The notes below the pieces were generated by a model. It had not been told where the DNA came from, did no database searches, and saw only the letters and a list, made by a program, of their open reading frames with translations. Of a stretch of 9,937 bases of DNA, positions 1 to 6,309 are shown in pieces. Within the stretch, counting starts at the first letter, position 1. Each line of letters opens with the position of its first letter. The DNA is from Zavarzinia sp. (GTDB lineage: Bacteria; Pseudomonadota; Alphaproteobacteria; Zavarziniales; Zavarziniaceae): the NCBI GenBank assembly GCA_028694545.1, contig JAQVKV010000039.1, positions 1-9,937 on the forward strand, given 5' to 3'. The position numbers were made by a program, and so were the translations under genes.

Positions 1-1169
1 ATCATCGGATCGAAGCCGGGATCGACGGCGAGCCCGGCGTAACCAGCCCCGTCGACCCTTATCCCCGGTCCGCCCGGCATCTCGTAGGTGGCGATCGTGC
101 CCGCCGCCGGCCGGGCGTTGCCCGCACCGTCCATGGCTTCCAGATTGATCCGCGCCTCGATCGCGAAGCCGCGCGGCCGCACCCCGGCCAGATCGAGCGC
201 GGCCAGACTGTCGCCGGCGGCAAGGCGGATCTGGACCGCGGCGAGATCGATGCCCGTAACCGCTTCCGTCACCGCATGTTCGACCTGAAGCCGGGGGTTC
301 GCCTCCATGAACCAGAACCCGCTCTCGTCCGGCGCCACCAGGAATTCGACCGTGCCGATGGTGCGATAACGGACGGCGCGGGCCAGCGCCAGGGCGGCGT
401 CATAGAGCTTCAGGCGCATGGCGTCCGACAGGCCCGGCGCCGGCGCCATTTCCACCAGTTTCTGGTGGCGGCGCTGCAGGCTGCAATCACGCTCGAACAG
501 ATGGGTGACCGTGCCCTCGCCGTCGCCCAGCACCTGCACTTCGACGTGGCGCGCGGTGGGAATATAGCGTTCGACAAAAAGCGTTCCGTCGCCGAAGGCG
601 GATTGCGCTTCCGAGGCGCAGCGGACAAACGCCTCGGCCATGTCCTCGACACGCTCGACCACGCGCATGCCGCGCCCGCCGCCGCCGGCCGCAGCCTTCA
701 CCATGACGCGGGCACCGGGACCAAGCTTCCTCATGAAGGCTTCGGCGCAAGACACCTCGACCGCCCGCGCCGTGCCTTCAACGACGGGCACGCCCGCATC
801 CTCCGCCAGGCGCCGCGCCGCGATCTTGTCGCCGAACAGGGCCAGCGTTTCGGGCGACGGCCCGATGAAAATGATGCCGGCCGCCGCGCAATCAGCCGCG
901 AAGACCGGATTTTCGGCGAGGAAACCGTAACCGGGGTGAATGGCGTCGCAGCCTTCCGCCTTCGCCGCCGCGATCACCGCCGCCCGATCGAGATAGGCGC
1001 CGACCCCGCGCCCCGGCAACGCCACCGCCCGGTCGGCCAGCCCGACATGCAGGGACCGGGCATCGTCCGCGCCATGGACAGCGACGGATTCGATGCCGAG
1101 GGCGGCGCAGGCCCGCGCGATGCGAATGGCGATCTCGCCCCGGTTGGCAATCAGGATACGGGTGAACAC
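1..1169 (-). CDS. Biotin carboxylase (N-terminal part of a biotin-dependent acyl-CoA carboxylase), truncated by window edge
   Basis: The enzyme class carries out ATP-dependent carboxylation of biotin, the first half-reaction of biotin-dependent carboxylases, in the cytoplasm. The reading frame is open from a GTG at 1169 to the left edge (about 389 residues) and was translated by eye. It begins VFTRILIANRGEIAIRIA, the standard N-terminus. It carries the ATP-grasp glycine loop KAAAGGGGRGM near residues 158-168, then ERDCSLQRRHQKLVE near 230-245. The catalytic block FMEANPRLQVEH lies near 286-297, where E and R match the E. coli AccC active-site positions. The later segment INLEAMDGAGNARPAAGTI, followed by GPGIRVDGAGYAGL, differs from AccC. 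It resembles fused proteins of about 1,000 residues with biotin carboxylase, biotin carrier and carboxyltransferase domains, so this may be such a protein; that is inference because the C-terminus is outside the window. The GTG start is chosen because a strong GGAGGAG lies 7 nt upstream. It is transcribed divergently from acxR. The acyl substrate is unknown. Confidence 0.9.
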   Translation of the reverse strand, partial: MFTRILIANRGEIAIRIARACAALGIESVAVHGADDARSLHVGLADRAVALPGRGVGAYLDRAAVIAAAKAEGCDAIHPGYGFLAENPVFAADCAAAGIIFIGPSPETLALFGDKIAARRLAEDAGVPVVEGTARAVEVSCAEAFMRKLGPGARVMVKAAAGGGGRGMRVVERVEDMAEAFVRCASEAQSAFGDGTLFVERYIPTARHVEVQVLGDGEGTVTHLFERDCSLQRRHQKLVEMAPAPGLSDAMRLKLYDAALALARAVRYRTIGTVEFLVAPDESGFWFMEANPRLQVEHAVTEAVTGIDLAAVQIRLAAGDSLAALDLAGVRPRGFAIEARINLEAMDGAGNARPAAGTIATYEMPGGPGIRVDGAGYAGLAVDPGFDPM

Positions 1170-1176
1170 GGCAATA

Positions 1177-1185
1177 CTCCTCCCC
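1177..1185 (-). promoter_or_regulatory. Shine-Dalgarno fixing the GTG start of the biotin carboxylase
   Basis: Read on the minus strand the sequence is GGGGAGGAG, ending 7 nt before GTG at 1169. No ATG gives the family-typical N-terminus, so this site decides the non-ATG start. Confidence 0.75.
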
Positions 1186-1255
1186 TCGCCGTCTTGTCGC
1201 GGCGGCGGGGAGAGGCTGCTTCGTTCCGAAAGGCGGGGCAAGGCCACGCTGCCGC

Positions 1256-1269
1256 TCGGTGATCACCGA
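1256..1269. promoter_or_regulatory. Perfect 14-bp palindrome, candidate operator
   Basis: TCGGTGATCACCGA is fully self-complementary. It lies 87 bp upstream of the biotin carboxylase start and about 187 bp upstream of the acxR start. Its size and symmetry fit a dimeric HTH repressor or activator site. It does not share the TCCGGA core of the repeats upstream of acxA, so it is probably read by a different regulator that is not encoded in this window. Confidence 0.4.
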
Positions 1270-1331
1270 TTGCGCCCCCAGCCCGATGTGATAGGTTTCA
1301 TGACAAGATCAAAGACGGGAGGAATGGCCGT

Positions 1332-1353
1332 TTCCCCTACGGCCCGAGGGGAA
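1332..1353. repeat. Inverted repeat, 7-bp arms with 8-nt spacer
   Basis: TTCCCCT at 1332-1338 pairs with AGGGGAA at 1347-1353. It lies in the divergent intergenic region about 100 bp upstream of acxR. It could be an operator or a chance GC-rich repeat; there is no poly-T tail that would make it a terminator. Confidence 0.25.
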
Positions 1354-1455
1354 TTCGGCGGGGTCTTCGAACCAGAATTGAACCCCTGCTTTCGCGCCTT
1401 CGTATCGCGTATCCGGGTCCCAGAATCACCGACATCGGCTTCAAGGAAGGGCACG

Positions 1456-3372
1456 ATGCAAGGAAGCCGGATACGGCAAGCCTGGGAGGCATTCATACAG
1501 GACGGGACCGCGCCGGAAGGCGTGCGCCGAATCGTCGCCTCGTCCTGGACGCGGTCCAACCACTTTCGGGTGGCGGCCGGCAAGCGTGAAGCCCCGATCG
1601 CCACCGAGGCCGAGGTCCACCGCCGCCGGGTCGACAATCTGCCCCTGCTGAACGCGGCGGGCAGCGCGCTCGAACGCTCGCGCCTGTTCCTGGGCGGCGC
1701 GCGCTCCATGCTCGTGCTCACCGACCCGCAAGGCACCATCATCGAAACCGAGGGCGATCCCCGGGTGATCGATTCCGGCCGCGAGAATCATCTCGAACGC
1801 GGCGGTCATTGGGCCGAGGACCGGATCGGTACCAATGCCATCGGCACCGCACTGGCCGAAAGGCGTCCGGTGCAGATCCACGGCCCCGAACATTTCTGCG
1901 AGGGCGCCCAGCACTGGACCTGCGCGGCCGTGCCCGTGCGCCATCCGCTGGACGGCGAAATGCTCGGCGTGATCGACATTTCGGGCCCCGCCCGCCACTT
2001 CAACCCGCAGAGCCTCGCGCTTGCCGGCTCCATGGCGGAAGAGGTGAAGACCAATCTCGACCGCCTGATCCGCATGGAGCACGAGGCCCTGTTGCGGCGC
2101 TTCATCGCCAAGCGCCCGGCCTGGCTGAACGAGGATATGCTGGTGGTCGATCCGCGCGGCTTCCTCGTCCATGTCGCGGGCAGGGCGGGAAACGGACTCA
2201 TCGTCGACAACAGGCTGGCGCTCGTGCGGTCCGTCCCGATCGAGGACTGGCCCGAATTGCTGCGCCGCCGCGCCCCCGGGGCCCGAACCGAAATCGTGCG
2301 CGAGGGCGACGATACGCTGGGCGCCATCATCATCCTCGGCAGCGGTGGCCGGCGCAGGACCCCAGCCGAAGTTGCGGCCCCCGCCGTGATCACCGGCGAG
2401 CGGGGGCGCGATGCCCTCGACTTCTCCATGATCCTCGGCGAGAGCGAGATCATGCGCCGCAAGCGCGACAAGGCTGCCCGCCTCGCAGCTTCGGGCCTGC
2501 CGATCCTGGTGGAGGGCGAGACCGGCGTCGGCAAGGAATTGTTCGCCCGCGCGATCCACGGTGCCGGCCGGGCCGGACAGGGCCCCTTCGTTCCGGTCAA
2601 TTGCGGTGGCATGCCGCGCGACCTGATCGCCAGCGAACTTTTCGGCTATTCCAAAGGCGCCTTCACGGGCGCTGACGAGAAGGGGCGCGCCGGCAAGATC
2701 GTCGCCTCGGACAGGGGCACCCTCTGCCTCGACGAAATCGGCGAAATGCCGATCGAACTGCAGCCCTATCTGCTCCGCGTGCTCGAGGATGGCGAGGTCT
2801 TCCCGATCGGCGCGCACGAGGGCCGCGCCGTCGACATGCGCCTCGTCTCCATGACCAATCGCAACCTGGCCGACGAGATCGAGGCCGGGCGCTTCCGCCG
2901 CGATCTCTATTACCGGATCGCCGCCGCGCGCATCCAGGTGCCCCCCCTGCGCGCCCGGGGCGACGATGTCGCCCTTCTGGCCGATCATTTCGCCCGCCTC
3001 GCCGCGACGCGCCTTGGCCTGCCGGCACCCAGCTTCGATCCGCGCGCGACCGACATGCTGCTGCGCTACCCATGGCCCGGCAATGTGCGCGAATTGCGCA
3101 ACATGGTGGATACGCTGGTGGTGCTGACCAAGGGCGACCGCATCGGACCTGACGATATTCCGGTGGATTACGCGGCCCCGCCCCCCGCCACCAGGCCTTC
3201 GACCAGTAACGATCTGCGTTCCGTCGAGAAGGCCGCCGTCATCGCGGCCCTCGAAAAGGCCGGCGGCAATTGCGCCGAGGCGGCCCGCCTGCTCGGCATC
3301 GCCCGCTCGACCCTCTACGTCCGGCTGGCGGAATACGGCATCCCCCGCCCCCGGCAGAACAGGGGCGGCTGA
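1456..3372 (+). CDS. acxR: Sigma-54-dependent transcriptional activator, AcoR/AcxR type, probable regulator of acetone carboxylase
   Basis: A bacterial enhancer-binding protein of 638 residues that would open sigma-54 promoters by ATP hydrolysis. After the N-terminal helix (VRRIVASSWTRS) comes a GAF-type sensor at about 85-195. It contains the AcoR-family signature DRIGTNAIGTALAE and a WTCAAVPV strand. A PAS-like or linker segment follows (from about 228). The AAA+ domain has Walker A GETGVGKE at 354-361, the sigma-54 contact loop GAFTGA at 401-406, Walker B LCLDE with D426/E427, and the arginine-finger segment FRRDLYYRI. The C-terminus is a Fis-type helix-turn-helix at about 605-629. There is no receiver domain, so activation is probably by ligand binding rather than phosphorylation. 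The start at 1456 has AAGGAAGG about 5 nt upstream, and longer in-frame starts add unconserved sequence. The gene points tail to tail at acxC. The acxR name rests on domain type plus the adjacent acetone carboxylase operon and its sigma-54 promoter; the effector is inferred. Confidence 0.9.
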   Translation: MQGSRIRQAWEAFIQDGTAPEGVRRIVASSWTRSNHFRVAAGKREAPIATEAEVHRRRVDNLPLLNAAGSALERSRLFLGGARSMLVLTDPQGTIIETEGDPRVIDSGRENHLERGGHWAEDRIGTNAIGTALAERRPVQIHGPEHFCEGAQHWTCAAVPVRHPLDGEMLGVIDISGPARHFNPQSLALAGSMAEEVKTNLDRLIRMEHEALLRRFIAKRPAWLNEDMLVVDPRGFLVHVAGRAGNGLIVDNRLALVRSVPIEDWPELLRRRAPGARTEIVREGDDTLGAIIILGSGGRRRTPAEVAAPAVITGERGRDALDFSMILGESEIMRRKRDKAARLAASGLPILVEGETGVGKELFARAIHGAGRAGQGPFVPVNCGGMPRDLIASELFGYSKGAFTGADEKGRAGKIVASDRGTLCLDEIGEMPIELQPYLLRVLEDGEVFPIGAHEGRAVDMRLVSMTNRNLADEIEAGRFRRDLYYRIAAARIQVPPLRARGDDVALLADHFARLAATRLGLPAPSFDPRATDMLLRYPWPGNVRELRNMVDTLVVLTKGDRIGPDDIPVDYAAPPPATRPSTSNDLRSVEKAAVIAALEKAGGNCAEAARLLGIARSTLYVRLAEYGIPRPRQNRGG

Positions 3373-3384
3373 GCCCCTCCCTAC

Positions 3385-3416
3385 AAAAAAAGTCGCCCCG
3401 GCTTTCACCGGGGCGA
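3385..3416 (-). terminator. Rho-independent terminator of the acxABC operon
   Basis: A perfect 9-bp stem TCGCCCCGG/CCGGGGCGA (3393-3401 and 3408-3416) with a 6-nt loop is followed, in minus-strand reading, by seven T residues (A run at 3385-3391). It begins 17 nt past the acxC stop. On the plus strand there is no T tract after the stem, so it should not stop acxR transcription efficiently. A 6-bp hairpin at 3361-3378 overlaps the acxR stop but also lacks a T tract. Confidence 0.88.
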
Positions 3417-3433
3417 TAGTTGGTGCGGGTCCG

Positions 3434-3940
3434 TCAGTCGACCCGCTCGGGGATCGGCATGCCCAGCCAGTCACGATAGAAGGCATCGATGTCCGGCTCG
3501 AAGTCGTGAACGATCGGGTACCACGGGGTCGGTGCCTCGACGTCGTGCTGGGTACCGCATTCGGGGCAATAGAACTCGCGGTAGACCTGCCATTCCGTGT
3601 CCGGCGCCATCAGGGCCGGATAGACCTCCGTCATCGCTTCCGCCGTGTCGCGGACATAGACGTTGGCGTGCAGCTTCCAGTTCTCCTTCCAATCGCAGAA
3701 GACATGGCCGCAGCCGCACTTCGTGACCCAACGCCGGGTCGCCGCCTGCTGGACGATATAGAGATGCGGGCCCAAGGGCAGGACGATGCGGTCGTGCCAT
3801 TTCACCCGTCCCTGCAGCACGCCGAGGTAGAGTTCGAAGCGCTCCTGGTCCTTCGGCATGGTCAGCATGCGGGTGGTGGTATCCCAGTCGAGCTTGCCGT
3901 CGACCAGATTGGCGACCTGTTCCCTGGTGTAGGTGGACAT
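3434..3940 (-). CDS. acxC: Acetone carboxylase gamma subunit
   Basis: The small subunit (168 residues) of the alpha2-beta2-gamma2 acetone carboxylase, a cytoplasmic complex converting acetone and bicarbonate to acetoacetate with ATP. Length and sequence style match the known ~20 kDa gamma subunit. Cysteines lie in two groups, KCGCGHVFC (C75, C77, C82) and YCPEC (C125, C128), which looks like a zinc-ribbon and would explain the zinc reported for purified enzyme; the exact ligands are inferred. There is no signal peptide or membrane segment. It is the last gene of the operon, starting 22 nt after acxB with GGGAG upstream of ATG at 3940, and it is followed by the minus-strand terminator. The gamma subunit has no known catalytic motif and is thought to be structural. 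Confidence 0.92.
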   Translation of the reverse strand: MSTYTREQVANLVDGKLDWDTTTRMLTMPKDQERFELYLGVLQGRVKWHDRIVLPLGPHLYIVQQAATRRWVTKCGCGHVFCDWKENWKLHANVYVRDTAEAMTEVYPALMAPDTEWQVYREFYCPECGTQHDVEAPTPWYPIVHDFEPDIDAFYRDWLGMPIPERVD

Positions 3941-3962
3941 TGCGGTTACTCCCTCTTCTCTC

Positions 3963-6290
3963 TCATTCCTCGACCTGGACGACGGTGGTGACGTCCGGCA
4001 TCAGGGACAGGTCCATGCGGTATTTGGCGCCATAGGACGGAACGCCCAGTTCGTCCTCGGTCATGGTCCAGTCGGCGGGCAGGCTCCAGAACGCACGGAA
4101 GTCGTTCAGGAATTTCCCCGACAGCCCGAAGGAGGTGGCGAACATGTGCCGGACCTGGGGCGAAGCCTGCTTGGCCAGGATCCGTTCCCGCTCCTCGGCC
4201 ATCCACGCCTTCGCGGGCCTGGAACGCGCGAGACGCTCCTTGCGGATATGCGCCCGGCGTTCCGCCGTCGCCACCTCGTCCAGGATCCAGAAGCCGTCCG
4301 GGCCCTGTTCGACCACGGCGCCGTAGACCTTCAGGGCGTAGTCGGCGAGCAGGCAGCCTTCGTTCAGGTCCTTCACGATGGCATCGGTCTCACGCTCCAG
4401 CGGATCGCCGAAGCCGGGACCACCGCGCAGGTAGTTGAGATAGAGGTCGTGATTGTCGTAGCAGTCCTCCGTCGTCATGCATTGCTTGTCGCGCTTCACC
4501 CGGGCGCCGGCCGCCAGATTGTCCTCGTAGGTCGGATGCGAGGGATCGAGGTCGGCGCCGAGCGGCAGCGGCATGCCCAGCTCGATCCGTTCCTTCAGGC
4601 CCGTGTCATGGGCCTCGAAGCGATAGCCGGTCGCCGAGGGGTAACCGCCCATGAAGCCCCAGTCGGAGTTCATGTAGCCATTGCCCATGAAGAACATGGT
4701 CCAGTCCTGTGCCTTCCAGACCATGCGCAGGGTCTCGAAGCCGCAGCCGCCCCGGTACTTGCCGTAACCGCCGGAGTTCGCCTTGACCGTCCGCCCGAGA
4801 TAGAGAAGCGGCTCCGCCATTTCCCAGATCTCGATGTCGCCCATGTCGCCTTCCGGGTTCCAGATGGCGGCGGCGTGGTTCAGCCCGTCCTTGATGGCGC
4901 CGGCACCGGTGCCGCAGGACGAGGCCTCGAAGCTGTTCACGGCATGGACATCGCCATCCTGGTTGATGCCGCCGCCCTGCAGCCAGTTCGAGGTGTTGGC
5001 GTTGCCCGCATTCACCTCTTCCAGATAGCCGCGCGAGAAATAGGCCTGGCCAAGGCCCCGCCACAACGCGCTCCAGCCCGAGACCAGGAAGTGCCAGGCA
5101 TAGGCATGGCCCGTGCGCCGGTCGTCCGGGTTCATCCAGGTGCCCTTCGGCAGTCTGAACTCGGTGCCGAAGTAGGCGCCGTCGTTGATGCGCTGGGTAG
5201 GCACCAGGGTCTGGGTCATCATCACCCAGATGCCCGAGGTGAAGGCGACATGATGGGCATTGTAGCTGTGCCAGCCCCAGCGGCTCGCGCCCTCGAAGTC
5301 GAGCTTCCAGGTGGCGTCCGGGCGGATCGTCATCTCGACCGGGGAATGCATGATCGTGTCGATCTTTGCGAAGGCCGACGGCGTCTGCACATCCTCATGG
5401 GCATAGGGCACGTCGACGAAGGAGACCTTGCGGTACTTGCCCGGCAGGGTCATCGCCTTGATGCGGCTCTGCAGGCCACGGCGCCCTTCCTCGATCACCT
5501 CGAAGGCGAATTTCTCGTAAGCCTCCAGCCCTTCGGCGGCGATGACTTCCTCGACCATGGTACGGACCATGTGGCAGCCGGCGATGCGGGTGCGCTCGTC
5601 CAGGATCCAGTATTTCGGCGTGCGCACCGAACGCTGGCTCTCGTGCAGCCAGTCGCGCAGCGGCGTGTCGTTCACGCCGGTCTTGCGGCAGGTGACCTGA
5701 TAGCCGTCGCCGAAACGCTGCACCTGGCCCGTCGACATGGAACCCGGGGTCACCGCGCCGGTGTCGATCACATGGGTGACGCCGCCGACCCAGCCGATCA
5801 GCTTGCCGGCCCAGAAGATCGGCACGATCGTCGCGATGTCGCAAGGGTGGACGTTGCCGATCGAGCAATCATTGTTGGTGAACATGTCGCCGGGGCTGAT
5901 GCCCGGGTTGTCCTCCCAATTGTTCTCGATCATGTATTTGATCGCCGCCCCCATGGTGCCGACATGGATGATGATGCCGGTCGAGGTCAGGATGCAGTCG
6001 CCGACCGCGTTGTAGAGGGTGAAGCAGAGTTCGCCCTCCTGCTCCACGATGGGCGAGGCGGCGATCTTCTTCGCCGTCTCGCGGGCATGGACCAGGCCGC
6101 CACGGATCTTGGAGAACAGCTTCTCGTAACCGATCGGATCGCTTTCGCGCAGTTCCAGCCGATCCAGGCCGTTGTAATGGCCATTGGTCGCCGTGCGGGC
6201 GTTCACCTCCGCCCGGTATTGCTTTAGCGTCTTGCCGTTGCCGAGCAGGCCGAGGTTGAGGTCGGCGCCCTTGTTCAGGATCTTGTTCAT
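3963..6290 (-). CDS. acxB: Acetone carboxylase alpha subunit (hydantoinase B/oxoprolinase family, Mn-binding)
   Basis: A 775-residue protein of the HyuB family, close to the ~776 residues of the characterised Xanthobacter alpha subunit. In the known enzyme the alpha subunit carries the Mn site where the activated acetone enolate is joined to the carboxyl group. Candidate metal ligands are visible: E87 (EQEGELCF), H148 and D151 in NVHPCD, and H173 in VTHVIDTG. Their spacing equals the published E89/H150/D153/H175 pattern as I recall it, shifted by two. The N-terminal part (about 50-570) is the HyuB core. The C-terminal part includes the tyrosine-rich YEDNLAAGARVKRDKQC region and a segment rich in charged residues (about 650-720) specific to ketone carboxylases. 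ATG at 6290 is 19 nt downstream of the acxA stop, preceded by GGGAGG. The acetone substrate is inferred from the AcxABC subunit set; a related ketone such as butanone is possible. Confidence 0.93.
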   Translation of the reverse strand: MNKILNKGADLNLGLLGNGKTLKQYRAEVNARTATNGHYNGLDRLELRESDPIGYEKLFSKIRGGLVHARETAKKIAASPIVEQEGELCFTLYNAVGDCILTSTGIIIHVGTMGAAIKYMIENNWEDNPGISPGDMFTNNDCSIGNVHPCDIATIVPIFWAGKLIGWVGGVTHVIDTGAVTPGSMSTGQVQRFGDGYQVTCRKTGVNDTPLRDWLHESQRSVRTPKYWILDERTRIAGCHMVRTMVEEVIAAEGLEAYEKFAFEVIEEGRRGLQSRIKAMTLPGKYRKVSFVDVPYAHEDVQTPSAFAKIDTIMHSPVEMTIRPDATWKLDFEGASRWGWHSYNAHHVAFTSGIWVMMTQTLVPTQRINDGAYFGTEFRLPKGTWMNPDDRRTGHAYAWHFLVSGWSALWRGLGQAYFSRGYLEEVNAGNANTSNWLQGGGINQDGDVHAVNSFEASSCGTGAGAIKDGLNHAAAIWNPEGDMGDIEIWEMAEPLLYLGRTVKANSGGYGKYRGGCGFETLRMVWKAQDWTMFFMGNGYMNSDWGFMGGYPSATGYRFEAHDTGLKERIELGMPLPLGADLDPSHPTYEDNLAAGARVKRDKQCMTTEDCYDNHDLYLNYLRGGPGFGDPLERETDAIVKDLNEGCLLADYALKVYGAVVEQGPDGFWILDEVATAERRAHIRKERLARSRPAKAWMAEERERILAKQASPQVRHMFATSFGLSGKFLNDFRAFWSLPADWTMTEDELGVPSYGAKYRMDLSLMPDVTTVVQVEE

Positions 6291-6309
6291 TCCCTAATCC
6301 TCCCGATGA

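Larger units (their letters stand above)
1170..1455. other. Divergent intergenic region between biotin carboxylase and acxR (286 bp)
   Basis: This region should hold the promoters of two divergent genes. I see no credible sigma-54 element on either strand and no strong sigma-70 element. A TTGAAC at 1378-1383 on the plus strand lacks a good -10 partner at normal spacing. The visible structure is a perfect palindrome at 1256-1269 and a looser inverted repeat at 1332-1353. In-frame ATG codons at 1300 and 1324 would extend acxR, but the one at 1324 has its GGAGG only 1 nt away, and the protein family similarity starts after 1456. Confidence 0.6.

Noticed and set aside
1238..1253. Possible second sigma-54 promoter (GCAAGGCCACGCTGCC, minus strand reading)
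   Set aside because: The spacing between the -12-like and -24-like parts is one base too long and the -24 box is poor. Sigma-54 tolerates spacing changes badly.
276..1262. Open frame of 328 codons on the plus strand over the biotin carboxylase
   Set aside because: The opposite strand encodes a clear biotin carboxylase with all catalytic motifs; this is its shadow.
1093..1455. Extended acxR start at 1093 or 1300/1324
   Set aside because: The extension overlaps the biotin carboxylase start and lacks family similarity. 1456 has a better-placed Shine-Dalgarno and the expected N-terminal helix.
3361..3378. Hairpin AGGGGC/GCCCCT at the acxR stop as a terminator
   Set aside because: The stem is short (6 bp) and overlaps the stop codon, with no downstream T run, so termination is not supported.
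1441..3486. Open frame of 681 codons on the minus strand, antisense to acxR
   Set aside because: It covers the acxR AAA+ coding region and the terminator hairpin. Its low-complexity translation has no family signature.
3933..6227. Open frame of 764 codons on the plus strand, antisense to acxB
   Set aside because: It mirrors the codon structure of acxB in high-GC DNA. The translation is His/Arg/Val-rich without any recognisable domain, and it has no convincing ribosome-binding site.
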